A stretch of 64,000 nt of DNA from Flavobacteriaceae bacterium CG2_30_31_66 (GCA_001873065.1 MNYM01000032.1:62001-126000), one strand, 5' to 3'; numbered from the stretch's first letter, positions 27,400 through 36,460 are shown. Notes: generated by a model from the sequence alone, not told the origin. Numbers and translations are program-made.

Positions 27400-28182
27400 A
27401 TGAATTTAGGAATCCAAAATAAATACGCACTCGTTTGCGGAAGTACAGCAGGAATTGGAAAAGCAACTGCAACAATATTAGCTGAGGAAGGCGTAAATGT
27501 TACCTTATTAGCAAGAAATGAAGAAAAACTAAAAGCAGTTTTGGTAAGTTTGCCAAATCCTGAAAAACATTCTTATTTGGTGGCAGATTTTTCAAATCCT
27601 GTTGATTTAAAACAACTTGTAGAAAAATCTATTGCTGAAAATCATGGCTTTCACATCGTAATTAACAATACTGGTGGTCCAAGAAGTGGCAATTTGTTAG
27701 ACGCAACTTTAGCTCAATTTGAAGAAACATTTACCATGCATTTAAAATGCAATCATGTGTTGGCACAAGCTACAATTCCGTTTATGAAAAGTCAATGTTT
27801 TGGTAGAATAGTCAACGTAATTTCTACTTCTGTAAAGGAACCTATTCCTGGATTGGGAGTTAGTAATACTATCAGAGGTGCAGTTGCAAACTGGAGTAAA
27901 ACGTTGGCAGATGAGGTTGCAGCATTCGGAATTACCGTAAATAATGTGTTACCAGGTTTTACAGAAACAGAAAGATTGAACGAAATTATCAAAATAAAAG
28001 CTTCTATAGAAAACCGAAGTTTTGATGAAATGGCTGAAATAATGAAACATTACACACCAGCAAAACGTTTCGCAAAGCCAGAAGAAACTGCCAATGCCAT
28101 TGTATTTTTAGCAAGCGAAAAAGCAAGTTATATCAATGGAATTAATGTTCCAGTTGATGGTGGAAGAACAAAAAGTTTATAA
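27400..28182 (+). CDS. SDR-family protein with altered catalytic motif
   Basis: This 260-residue Rossmann-fold SDR has GSTAGIG cofactor loop, NNTGG, VISTSVKEP and a C-terminal NGINVPVDGG. At the usual YxxxK position the sequence reads GVSNTIRGAVAN, so the catalytic tyrosine is missing and lysine is arginine. A subgroup of bacterial SDRs shares this SN..R pattern. It sits in the middle of the kynurenine operon, so it may act on a pathway intermediate, for example in place of a missing hydrolase or tautomerase step. That is inference. It starts immediately after the repeat. Confidence 0.85.
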   Translation: MNLGIQNKYALVCGSTAGIGKATATILAEEGVNVTLLARNEEKLKAVLVSLPNPEKHSYLVADFSNPVDLKQLVEKSIAENHGFHIVINNTGGPRSGNLLDATLAQFEETFTMHLKCNHVLAQATIPFMKSQCFGRIVNVISTSVKEPIPGLGVSNTIRGAVANWSKTLADEVAAFGITVNNVLPGFTETERLNEIIKIKASIENRSFDEMAEIMKHYTPAKRFAKPEETANAIVFLASEKASYINGINVPVDGGRTKSL

Positions 28183-28226
28183 AAATCAAATAATCTAAAC
28201 ATCCAACAATCTAAAAATCTAAAAAA

Positions 28227-28751
28227 ATGAATCTAGTAAAACCTTTAAATTTTAAAAAGTGGATTGATGAACATCGTCATTTGTTAAAACCTCCTGTTGG
28301 AAACAAACAAGTTTGGGAAAATGGCGATTATATTGTAATGGTTGTTGGTGGTCCAAACAATCGTAAAGATTATCATTATAATGAAACTCCTGAGTTTTTT
28401 TACCAGTTGGAAGGTAATATGATTCTCAAAATTATTGATGAAAATGGAACTATGATTGATGTCGAAATTAATGAAGGAGATATTTATTTGTTACCCGCAA
28501 AAGTGCCACATTCTCCTCAAAGAAAAGCAAATACGGTTGGTTTGGTGATTGAATATCCTCGTTCTGAAAATATGTTAGATGCCTTAGAATGGTACTGCGA
28601 AAACTGTGGAAATCAGTTATATAGAGAAACTTTTGCGCTGAATAATATAGAAACTGATATGCCAATTATTTTTGATAATTATTATTCAGATGTTGAAAAA
28701 TGTACTTGTTCCAATTGCGGAACATTTATGAAAGCACCCAATAAAATATAA
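28227..28751 (+). CDS. 3-hydroxyanthranilate 3,4-dioxygenase
   Basis: This 174-residue cupin opens the ring of 3-hydroxyanthranilate to 2-amino-3-carboxymuconate semialdehyde. Iron ligands appear in DYHYNETPEFFYQLEG (His, Glu) and KVPHSPQR (His). The C-terminus carries the bacterial rubredoxin-like metal site, CENCG and CTCSNCG. Substrate arginines lie in the GGPNNRKDYH and HSPQRKANT regions. It is followed three bases later by the decarboxylase, the next enzyme of the pathway. Confidence 0.96.
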   Translation: MNLVKPLNFKKWIDEHRHLLKPPVGNKQVWENGDYIVMVVGGPNNRKDYHYNETPEFFYQLEGNMILKIIDENGTMIDVEINEGDIYLLPAKVPHSPQRKANTVGLVIEYPRSENMLDALEWYCENCGNQLYRETFALNNIETDMPIIFDNYYSDVEKCTCSNCGTFMKAPNKI

Positions 28752-28753
28752 AA

Positions 28754-29854
28754 ATGAGACGCAAACTTCGTATTAACGGACATTCACATTTGTTGCCATA
28801 TCCTGAAGAAATTCCTCAGTTTATGAAAGAAAAAGAAATTTTTTGGGTAGATGATGAACGCAAACACATGTTTCAAAAAGGTTGGAAACGTCCAGTAACT
28901 GATTCTAGTTTTTTCTTAGATGAAAAACTAAAATGGATGGAACGCAACAAAATTGATCATGCTGTGGTGTTGAATTTATCCCAATTGTATGGCAATGGTT
29001 TGCGACTAGAAGAGATGAAAAAAGCACTTCGATTTCAGAATGATTTCAATGCGAAAGTGCAAAAAAATCATCCAAATAAATTTACGTGTGGATTTGTGGT
29101 ACATCCTGGGTTTATTTATGGAGCTTTGGATGAAATAAAACGTTGTGTAGAAGAATTGGAATTGAAAGTTTTGTGTTTACCAACCCATTTTATGGATTCT
29201 ATTGGTCAATGGCGAAGCATTTTTGATGAAGAAAATGACCGAATTTTTGAATTGGCAGACAAGTACAAATTAGCTATCGAAATTCATCCTTATGATGGTG
29301 ACAAAATGATCAAATTAGAAAATTCAAATTGGCGTTTTCACTTGATTTGGATGTTGGCACAATGTGGTGATGCCTACCATTTTTATACGTTAAATGGCAT
29401 GCAAGAGCGCTATCCAAATATTCGAACTTGTTTTGCGCATGGAGGTCAGTTGGCACAAATGAATTTAGGCAGACGCATTCAAGGTTTTGATGGCAGACCT
29501 GATTTATTTGTTGGAAAACACCATCCAAGAAAAGCAGTTGGTCATCCTAATATTTTCTTTGATACCTTAGTACACGACACAGATTCTTTAAATTTGATGT
29601 TCAAAAGACAAGGTACTAAACAGATTCTGATGGGTTTAGATGATCCTTATCCATTAGGAGAAATGGAAAGTGATGCACAATCTTCGTATCCAGGGAAAAT
29701 TTTGGATTTAGCAATTGAAAAAAATATCATTACCGAAAAAGAAAAAGGAGAAATTTGGGAAGATAATGTGTTACAATGGTTGTTTGGCAGTGATGAAGTT
29801 GCGAAGCAAAACCTTATTCAAAAGATCTTAAATTCAGAAGTTACAATATCATAA
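28754..29854 (+). CDS. 2-amino-3-carboxymuconate-6-semialdehyde decarboxylase (ACMSD)
   Basis: This 366-residue amidohydrolase-superfamily decarboxylase has the zinc HxH as NGHSHLLP (H10, H12), the further histidines in IEIHPYDG and CFAHGGQ, and the aspartate in MGLDDPYPLG. QMNLGRRIQGFDGRPDLF is a recognisable ACMSD stretch. The enzyme diverts ACMS away from quinolinate/NAD synthesis towards complete catabolism, which fits the dehydrogenase and deaminase in the same operon. Last gene of the operon. An inverted repeat follows. Bacterial symbols such as nbaD are used for homologues. Confidence 0.95.
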   Translation: MRRKLRINGHSHLLPYPEEIPQFMKEKEIFWVDDERKHMFQKGWKRPVTDSSFFLDEKLKWMERNKIDHAVVLNLSQLYGNGLRLEEMKKALRFQNDFNAKVQKNHPNKFTCGFVVHPGFIYGALDEIKRCVEELELKVLCLPTHFMDSIGQWRSIFDEENDRIFELADKYKLAIEIHPYDGDKMIKLENSNWRFHLIWMLAQCGDAYHFYTLNGMQERYPNIRTCFAHGGQLAQMNLGRRIQGFDGRPDLFVGKHHPRKAVGHPNIFFDTLVHDTDSLNLMFKRQGTKQILMGLDDPYPLGEMESDAQSSYPGKILDLAIEKNIITEKEKGEIWEDNVLQWLFGSDEVAKQNLIQKILNSEVTIS

Positions 29855-29869
29855 ATTTATAAACTTAAA

Positions 29870-29900
29870 TACCTGACAGTTTTTTTAAGCTTCTCAGGTA
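29870..29900. terminator. Weak inverted repeat after the kynurenine operon
   Basis: TACCTGA (29870-29876) and TCAGGTA (29894-29900) flank a T-rich loop between convergent genes. Similar CCTGACAGG-type sequences recur in the window (34240-34255, 36812-36838). Confidence 0.4.
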
Positions 29901-29905
29901 CAATA

Positions 29906-30529
29906 CTATTCTTCACATTTTTTCAAAACACCTTCGGCTCTTTTTAATTGAAATTTTGGATAGAATTGCAATTCGTTTTTTTCTTCTTTTCCAATTTTAA
30001 TAGCACGTTTTATTTCATCACAAAATGGTTTGGTAGATTGTCCGAAAAATTTTGCTGCACCCATATTCCATTCCGCATTTCCTAAAATAACTCTTGGATT
30101 TTTTGGGGCAATTTGCAATGCTTTTGCATACAATTGACTATTTTTTCCAGACATGGTCATGCCATACCTTTGTCCGTCAAATGCTATATATGCAGTGTTT
30201 AGCAATGCTTGTGTGATGATAATTTCTGGATTGTTTTCAGAAATAGAACTTGCTTCGTCTAAAAATTCCTGTGCTTTGGTCAACTTTGCGTTTAAAATTG
30301 TTTCGTCTTTGATTCCAAAACTTCCTAAAATTTCTATGGTTGCTGCATAAAATGATGGCAACCAATTTTCTTTTTCAGCAGCAGCAATTCTTTCAAATAA
30401 TTGTGATGCTTCTGTTGATTTTCCTTCATCCCAAAGTGCAAATGCTTGTTGCATTGCTTTTTCATAATTGCTTTGACTAGTTGCGTTTAGGGCAAAGAAT
30501 AACCCTATGAATAAAAATACTTTTTTCAT
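29906..30529 (-). CDS. Exported TPR-like protein
   Basis: This 207-residue protein has a Sec signal (MKKVFLFIGLFFALNATSQ). Repeating helical pairs such as ALWDEGKSTEASQLFERIAAAE and AKALQIAPKNPRVILGNAEWN suggest tetratricopeptide repeats at about 25-60 and 130-165. This family of periplasmic TPR proteins is common in flavobacteria and has no known function. Its start is clear, and its stop faces the ACMSD gene across 50 bases. It may share a transcript with the DUF2141 gene, 42 bases upstream. Confidence 0.75.
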   Translation of the reverse strand: MKKVFLFIGLFFALNATSQSNYEKAMQQAFALWDEGKSTEASQLFERIAAAEKENWLPSFYAATIEILGSFGIKDETILNAKLTKAQEFLDEASSISENNPEIIITQALLNTAYIAFDGQRYGMTMSGKNSQLYAKALQIAPKNPRVILGNAEWNMGAAKFFGQSTKPFCDEIKRAIKIGKEEKNELQFYPKFQLKRAEGVLKKCEE

Positions 30530-30571
30530 AATAAATTGATATTAAGTAATTTGTGAGTTTTTAAAAGAAAT

Positions 30572-31003
30572 TTAATTGACCTTAATTTGTATAGTTTTAT
30601 TGCTGTCTATTAAGAATTTTGCATCTTCAAATTTTGGTGGACCCATAAATCCAGTGGCGTTATTTGAAAATCCATAAGGTTCTTTTGGGATGCCAAAAAT
30701 TTTGGTATCCATTTTATTATTGTCATTTTCATCGTGGAAAATAGAGATTGCATATTCTCCTTTTTTCAATCCTTTGAATTTTGCTATTGCTTTTTTATTT
30801 TCAACAACTACATTTGTTTTCAATGATTTTTCAGTGTCTTTTAAAAAATTTTCTTGTTTATCATATACCGCAATAAAAACTTTTCCGGCATCAGTTGTTA
30901 TTCCAGTAATTTCGACGGTCAAATCAAACGTTTCTTCTTCTTGGGCTTTTGTTGTTAAAATTCCGAAGCAAATAAATGTAATAATTAGTAGGTTTTTTTT
31001 CAT
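30572..31003 (-). CDS. DUF2141 domain exported protein
   Basis: This 143-residue protein has signal peptide MKKNLLIITFICFGILTTKAQ. The mature part fits DUF2141: DLTVEITGITTDAGKVFIAVYD, GEYAISIFHDENDNNKMDTKIFGIPKEPYGFSNNA. The DENDNNKMD loop is rich in acidic residues and may bind a cation. DUF2141 proteins often follow a TonB-dependent receptor, as here (97 bases downstream of one). Function unknown. Confidence 0.9.
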   Translation of the reverse strand: MKKNLLIITFICFGILTTKAQEEETFDLTVEITGITTDAGKVFIAVYDKQENFLKDTEKSLKTNVVVENKKAIAKFKGLKKGEYAISIFHDENDNNKMDTKIFGIPKEPYGFSNNATGFMGPPKFEDAKFLIDSNKTIQIKVN

Positions 31004-31100
31004 GATGTTTTTGTTTTATAGGTCAAATATCTGTTGTTTATTTTTAATGTGTTCAAGAATAATACCGAATTGTAATTTTTGTTTACCGAGTTGTAAAATA

Positions 31101-33257
31101 CTACAAATTATTCAATTGGTTCGATTTTTTATCATCACTTATTGTCCAAAAGAATCCTACAAAAAAGAAACTATCAGCATTAGGAATAATGGCTTGTCTG
31201 TCATAAAATCCGTTTGAATCTGGGGTGTTTTTATAATTATATCCAAATACATTTTTGGTTCCTAAAGCATTGTTAACAGAGAAATATAGGATTTTTTGCT
31301 GATCAATTAAATACGCCCAATTCAAACTCAATGAATTGTAATTGTTGGTTTCATTGTTTAAAAATCCTGTTTCATTTGGGTTTGTATAACTTCTTCCAGA
31401 GGCAAAGCTGTAGGTGAATCCAACCTGACTTTTCAAATTTTCAATCCAATGTTTTGCCACAATTGAAAAATTATGTTTTGATGCAAAATTGGGTCTTGCA
31501 GCTATTGGATAATTTCGGTAATCTCTTTCTGTATCCAAAAACGAATAAGAAATCCAATAATCTGTGTTTTTGATTTTCTGATTTTGTCGCCAAAAAACAT
31601 CAATTCCTTTTGCAAATCCAACTCCATCATTGTTGAAATTTGAAGAGAAATTTGGCATTTCAGTATCAAACTTTACCAAATTCCTATAGTCTTTGAAATA
31701 GGCTTCAATTCTGAAAATTTCATTTTGTTGTGAATATTGAAAATTGGCAATCAAATGCGAGGTGTTTTCTGATGAAAATTGTTGACTAAATTTCAAATAC
31801 TCATTTTTTGGTTGTTGGTAAAACTGACCATAAGCAAGCGAAAACTGCGAATTTTTTCCTGATTTATATGAAATAGAAGCTCTTGGCGAAAGGGTAAATT
31901 CATTCAATAAATGGGAGTTTTCTGCCCTAATTCCAATTTTTGCAGCCAAGTTTTTAGAGAAAAAAACATCCGTTTCAACAAAGGTTGCCGATAATTGATT
32001 GTTGAATCCGTAGTCAAATTTTTGATTGTTTATAGGTGTATAATTTTCATTAAAATTGGTGATAAAATATTCTGAACCCAGTGTAAATTTGAAACGATTT
32101 GTGATTTGTTTTCTCAATTTCAATTTAAAATGCATGGAGTTTTCATTGCTTCCTACCAAATCATCTATAATTTTCAAGGTTGAATTGTCGTTGGTAAAAC
32201 TCAATCCAGTTTCAATTTTCCAGTTATTTCCTAAATTATTTTTGTAAGAACTATTCAAATAAAAATTGCGATTTTGCAATCCAAATCGAAATCCTTCCAC
32301 AAAATTGATGTCTTCCTGAATCACATCAAAGTCAGAATAACTGAATGCGCCATACATTTTCAACATAGAATCGTCTTGAAATGTATGTCTATAAATGAGT
32401 TCTCCACTGCCAGATTGAAAAGGTTTTGACCACGAATTTCTATCAGGAAACGCAGCTAAATAAGGAGCTAAGTTTACATACGAAGTATTGATACTCAACG
32501 AATTTTTGCCCCAAATTTGTGTGTTTCCAACGCCAAGACCTACTGTCATGAAAGACACTTCTGTTTTTTCTTGATCTGGTTCATCAATGGTGTTTAATAA
32601 CAACACACTTGAGAGTGCTTGACCATATTCTGCGGAATACCCACCTGTTGAAAAAGTGATTCCTTTGAATAAAAAAGGAGAATACCTTCCTCGTGTTGGA
32701 ATGTTATTAGCCGTTGGCGTATAAGGAGTGAACACTCGAATGCCGTCAATAAAAATTTGCGTTTCCTCAGCTTCACCACCTCTCACAAACAATCGTCCAT
32801 CTTCGGCAACAGCCGAAGTTCCAGGCAATGTTTGCAATGCGCCCAAAAAATCGCCTGCAGCACTTGCAGTCGTTACAATATCTAATGGTTTCAAAACAGT
32901 CACTTTTGCTTTTTCATTGGCTTCAAAAGTACCTGCGTTGATGACTACAGCATCCAAAGAATTGATATCGTCTTTTAATTTTATTGTCAAATTTTTGAGT
33001 GATGAAACTTCGGCAGTTTTGGTAAACGTTTCATAAGACAAGTAAGAAACCACCAACGATTGAAGCCCTTTTTGCGAAGTTGAAAACGAAAACTTCCCTT
33101 CATCATTCGAAGTAGTGCCATCATACGTGCCATCTAAATAAATGTTTGCACCCACAATAGGATGGTTTTTAGAGTCAGTTACGATTCCGTTGATGGTGGT
33201 TTGCGCAACAGTTGAAAATTGAAGAATAGCGAATAAAAAAAATAGAATATGTCTCAT
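31101..33257 (-). CDS. TonB-dependent receptor with carboxypeptidase-like domain
   Basis: This 718-residue protein (ATG 33257, preferred to a TTG one codon earlier) has a signal peptide, then an N-terminal CarboxypepD_reg-like beta-sandwich (TTINGIVTDSKNHPIVGANIYLDGTYDGTTSNDEGKFSF), a plug domain with LPGTSAVAEDGRLFVRGGEAEETQIFIDG, and a beta-barrel to the end. The plug and domain order are standard, but the barrel is short for a SusC protein and no SusD gene is adjacent. It may import a metal complex or other small ligand. The DUF2141 gene downstream is likely co-transcribed. Confidence 0.92.
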   Translation of the reverse strand: MRHILFFLFAILQFSTVAQTTINGIVTDSKNHPIVGANIYLDGTYDGTTSNDEGKFSFSTSQKGLQSLVVSYLSYETFTKTAEVSSLKNLTIKLKDDINSLDAVVINAGTFEANEKAKVTVLKPLDIVTTASAAGDFLGALQTLPGTSAVAEDGRLFVRGGEAEETQIFIDGIRVFTPYTPTANNIPTRGRYSPFLFKGITFSTGGYSAEYGQALSSVLLLNTIDEPDQEKTEVSFMTVGLGVGNTQIWGKNSLSINTSYVNLAPYLAAFPDRNSWSKPFQSGSGELIYRHTFQDDSMLKMYGAFSYSDFDVIQEDINFVEGFRFGLQNRNFYLNSSYKNNLGNNWKIETGLSFTNDNSTLKIIDDLVGSNENSMHFKLKLRKQITNRFKFTLGSEYFITNFNENYTPINNQKFDYGFNNQLSATFVETDVFFSKNLAAKIGIRAENSHLLNEFTLSPRASISYKSGKNSQFSLAYGQFYQQPKNEYLKFSQQFSSENTSHLIANFQYSQQNEIFRIEAYFKDYRNLVKFDTEMPNFSSNFNNDGVGFAKGIDVFWRQNQKIKNTDYWISYSFLDTERDYRNYPIAARPNFASKHNFSIVAKHWIENLKSQVGFTYSFASGRSYTNPNETGFLNNETNNYNSLSLNWAYLIDQQKILYFSVNNALGTKNVFGYNYKNTPDSNGFYDRQAIIPNADSFFFVGFFWTISDDKKSNQLNNL

Positions 33258-33415
33258 CAATGGTTATTTTTTGATGGTACAAATGTGGGAAGTTTCCCAT
33301 TTTTTAAATAAAAGGATTTACTGAACTGTTAAATTTGAGGGATGAAATGTGAGAGAATTACATTAAAAAAGAAACAATATTGTAGTTATTACTTTCTTTT
33401 TGATGTTCAATAAAT

Positions 33416-33709
33416 TTATGTTGGTTTTTTATTAGGATAGTCTTTTGTAGGAAAGACAGCATAAACAACCATGGTTTGTTGTATTATTTCATAAATAATC
33501 AAATATGGAAATCTTTTTAAAACAGCTTCTCTATATCTTTCTTTATATTTGATTTGATAATGTTCAGGATATTTATTTATGTATTCGAACATTTCTTCAA
33601 CTTCTTCAATAAATTCAAAACCTAAATTGGATTTTTTACTTTCATACCAGAAATAGCCTTCAATAATCTCAATTTTGGCTTTATTCCAAATTTCAAGTTT
33701 ATAAACCAT
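33416..33709 (-). CDS. RelE/ParE-family toxin
   Basis: This 97-residue basic protein has the RelE/ParE fold pattern: VYKLEIWNKAKIEIIEGYFWYE at the N-terminus, the helix FIEEVEEMFEYINKYPEHY, KRFPYLIIYEI and VVYAVFPTKDYP. Its start overlaps the antitoxin stop by 11 bases, as in the decayed module at 9117-9127. The reading frame is intact. RelE members cut mRNA at ribosomes and ParE members poison gyrase. The sequence does not settle which. Confidence 0.88.
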   Translation of the reverse strand: MVYKLEIWNKAKIEIIEGYFWYESKKSNLGFEFIEEVEEMFEYINKYPEHYQIKYKERYREAVLKRFPYLIIYEIIQQTMVVYAVFPTKDYPNKKPT

Positions 33710-33944
33710 GTTTGTCTATAAGCTCTTGTTTTATTTCTTGCCAAGAATACGATTTTTCTTCCCCTTTGAGATATTTTTCTCTTCTTGCATCAAGTTCGTC
33801 TAATTGTTTTTCAGACAATAGATTTGATAAAGAATCATTTTTTTCAAAGTTTTCAATAAAATTAAGCACATATTCTAACATTGAAGAATCTTCAACGGTG
33901 TTTAATTTATCTACTATTTTATTTCTTAATTCTACTATTCTCAT
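33699..33944 (-). CDS. Antitoxin of the RelE/ParE module
   Basis: The preferred start is ATG 33944, giving 81 residues (MRIVELRNKIVDKLNTVED...). A longer frame begins upstream without support. Acidic and helical, with a C-terminal RREKYLKGEEKSYSWQEIKQELI motif typical of small addiction-module components that wrap around RelE-type toxins. First gene of a two-gene operon. Antitoxins of this kind normally repress their own promoter. No operator palindrome was recognised. Confidence 0.8.
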   Translation of the reverse strand: MRIVELRNKIVDKLNTVEDSSMLEYVLNFIENFEKNDSLSNLLSEKQLDELDARREKYLKGEEKSYSWQEIKQELIDKHGL

Positions 33945-33980
33945 AACATTGCAGATTACTAATTTCACAAATATACACAA

Positions 33981-34115
33981 TTATGGTTTTGGTAGCTTTG
34001 TTTGATTTTTAGCGTTTGACGGATTGTAAAGCGTGCCCATTTCTTGAAGAATTTGGAATGCACTGCTAAAATTAGCCACATTTTTGCTGTGACCTGTTTC
34101 TGAGGTTGAAGCCAT
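33981..34115 (-). pseudogene. Truncated fragment of a MASTSETGH-type flavobacterial gene
   Basis: The frame from ATG 34115 reads MASTSETGHSKNVANFSSAF and stops after 44 codons at 33981-33983. Bacteroidota genomes carry a ~200-residue cytoplasmic protein of unknown function beginning MASTSETGHAKNVANF and continuing with a YNPSKAxIKL stretch. Here the match fades after LYNPSNAKNQTKL and the frame ends. The toxin-antitoxin operon begins directly beyond the break, so insertion or deletion at this spot probably removed the rest. Confidence 0.6.
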
Positions 34116-34340
34116 GATACTTTTTCTTTTTATAGGTTTATAATGTTTTAAAATTTGAAAAAAAATCTTAACAGAAAAGAAATATTTGAAAAAAAATATA
34201 GTTGATTTTTATTCTTTAGAGAAGTTTACAACTACAAGATTTTTGAAACCTGTCAGGTGTTTTAAATAGTTATTAGGTTTGTGGGAACGAGCGAGACGTT
34301 TGTATTAGCTTAAAAAACTCTTTGGATTTAGGTTTTCAAT

Positions 34341-35018
34341 TTATTTATGATAAAAGTTCAGCTCTTTAAGTATTTCTATCAAAGAGTTTTTAAACTTCAT
34401 ATATGATGGTAATTTTTCAAGTTGAGAAACATCTATTTTCTGACCAATAATTTGATATAAATCAGATATATTTAATCCTTTGTTTCTCTTTCTTTTTACT
34501 TGATTTTCCTTAGAAATTCGAATAATATTTTCAATAACTGCTTTGGGATTTGCAATTTCTTCAGGGTTCCTGTAAATTCCTAAATCTAAATCTGAACCTT
34601 CTATTCCAATTTCACTTTTTAAAAGTACTTTATCGGCGATCATCCAAGATTCTGTCATTTGAATTGGAACAAGTGCAACTATTTTTTTACAAACTTTATC
34701 CTTTCCTTGCTGATCGATTAATTCTTTAGCTGGAATAATTTTGGTACTAAAAACATTTGAGTCGTCTCTATTATCAGAATCAGTATGGATAAATAAAATT
34801 AAAATTTCAAAATCCCTTTTAGCTTTTTCTGCTGCTTTTAAGACTTGTTGATTAAAACTTAAACCTGTTTTTTCTATTTTGATAATTTCTAATTCCGTTT
34901 CGATGTAACCAGAACATTCAAAAGCTAAATTTTCTAAAGTTGTTTTTACAACGCTTTCCAAAAAACGAATATCTGTTGTTCCTTCTGTAAATAAACCCGC
35001 AAGAATAAAATTACTCAT
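34341..35018 (-). CDS. TOPRIM-like DUF4276/RloB-type protein
   Basis: This 225-residue protein has features of the TOPRIM fold: an early FTEGTTDIRFLESVV with the conserved glutamate, and ILILFIHTDSDNRDDS with the DxD metal-binding aspartates at about 98-102. Next comes ALVPIQMTESWMIADK, a motif common in DUF4276/RloB-like proteins that travel with AAA ATPases. It starts 13 bases after the ATPase stop, so the two form an operon. Likely a nuclease or ATP-dependent effector. Family name is assigned by motif, not by search. Confidence 0.7.
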   Translation of the reverse strand: MSNFILAGLFTEGTTDIRFLESVVKTTLENLAFECSGYIETELEIIKIEKTGLSFNQQVLKAAEKAKRDFEILILFIHTDSDNRDDSNVFSTKIIPAKELIDQQGKDKVCKKIVALVPIQMTESWMIADKVLLKSEIGIEGSDLDLGIYRNPEEIANPKAVIENIIRISKENQVKRKRNKGLNISDLYQIIGQKIDVSQLEKLPSYMKFKNSLIEILKELNFYHK

Positions 35019-35031
35019 ATTAAATTATATT

Positions 35032-36414
35032 TTATTCAAAATCAGCAGTTTTTAAATAATCTTGAACAATAGAAAGTGTTAATTTTCTGTCTTGTTCAGA
35101 AAAGACCAAGTTTAATTGTTGTGTTTTTTCTTTCAGAACAGGACTTATTTTAGTTGAGTTTAACTTTAATCTTTCATCATCAATATCAGAAATAGAAGTT
35201 CTCATTTGAGCATACCAAATACTAACATTAGGATTACTTTCCCAATTGTACATTATGCCAACTAATACTGGCGAATGTGAATTTACTATTACTTGCCGAA
35301 GTGGCGTATCTATTTCATTAAAATCAACGCTTAAATCTTTTAGTAACTCTGTCATAGCTTTAATCCTAAAAGGATGAATGCCATTTTCTGGTTCTTCAAA
35401 ACAGAGTAGTCCTGTGTGTTTATCATCAAATTCCAAAATGCACAATGCCAAAATTCTCAATGTTCCTTCCGAAAGAACTCTTGAAGAGAATTCTTTTTTA
35501 TCTTTATCTTTTAACTTTATCAAATATTGTTTGTTTTCTTTATCATCAATAACGTCAACTTCAATGAAATTTGGCAAAAAGCTATTTAATTTTCTGGAAA
35601 TGTCCACAAGGTTAAATTTATCTTCCTGTTTGATTCGATATAAAGCTGCCGCCAAGTTTTTCCCACTTATCGAAATCACATCCTCTCCGTTATTTTTGCT
35701 TGTTGCTTGTCGTAAATCCTCAGGATTAAGCTGAAGAAATTTCCAACTTTTCATTTCTTCTTTGGCAGCCAAAACGTGTGGAAAATCAATTGTGTCAAAA
35801 CTGCTCAAAACAGTTCTTGTTGCATTACCTAAAGGGAATCTTCTTTTATTTCCAGTTGTTCCATCTTGAGAAACCAAGATTACTGGCAATCCATTTTCAA
35901 TTTCAGTTTGAATGTATGGAATACCTCTTTTTCCAGTAACAACTTTTGGACGCCAATATTCTAAGGTCTTTTTTGGTATTACTTTAATCCAATTATCTTC
36001 TTGGTGATTTAATTTAATGAGATTTTCTTTAGAAACTGTCAACTCTTCTATACCTGATGAATTAGTATATCTTTTAATAGATAATTCATATCTTAATCGG
36101 GTATATTTTAATTTGCCCTCATTTCCCCAAGCATCTTTAACCTTTTTATTGACTAACATTTCTACAATAAATTCAATTTCCTGAGCATAATTTTCATCAC
36201 CATATTGAGTAAATAATTCTATAAACTCACCTCTTTGCTTTCCAAACTCTCTCTTTATACTGTCAGTTTCTGCCAATCTTGACAGCAACGTTAGCGCATC
36301 AAATAAATTGCTTTTCCCTGAAGCATTTGCGCCTGCAATTACTGTAAAAGGCTTAAATTCCATTTCAAAATTATAAAAGGATTTAAAACCATTTATTTTT
36401 AGATAAGTAATCAT
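35032..36414 (-). CDS. AAA (RecF/OLD-like) ATPase of a probable two-gene defence system
   Basis: This 460-residue ABC/SMC-type ATPase has a Walker A in AGANASGKSNLFDAL (about 29-43), a signature-like LSEGTLRILAL, Walker B in GLLCFEEPENGIHP and a terminal switch histidine in IVNSHSPVLVG. This is the AAA_21/RloA class. Paired with a TOPRIM-like partner it resembles the RloAB and PARIS (AriA-AriB) architectures, where the ATPase senses phage and releases a toxic effector. Defence is inferred from pairing and the island context. Confidence 0.85.
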   Translation of the reverse strand: MITYLKINGFKSFYNFEMEFKPFTVIAGANASGKSNLFDALTLLSRLAETDSIKREFGKQRGEFIELFTQYGDENYAQEIEFIVEMLVNKKVKDAWGNEGKLKYTRLRYELSIKRYTNSSGIEELTVSKENLIKLNHQEDNWIKVIPKKTLEYWRPKVVTGKRGIPYIQTEIENGLPVILVSQDGTTGNKRRFPLGNATRTVLSSFDTIDFPHVLAAKEEMKSWKFLQLNPEDLRQATSKNNGEDVISISGKNLAAALYRIKQEDKFNLVDISRKLNSFLPNFIEVDVIDDKENKQYLIKLKDKDKKEFSSRVLSEGTLRILALCILEFDDKHTGLLCFEEPENGIHPFRIKAMTELLKDLSVDFNEIDTPLRQVIVNSHSPVLVGIMYNWESNPNVSIWYAQMRTSISDIDDERLKLNSTKISPVLKEKTQQLNLVFSEQDRKLTLSIVQDYLKTADFE

Positions 36415-36460
36415 TGATTTAAAATTTTATATTCAAAAATAGCACTTAAAAACTTATAAA

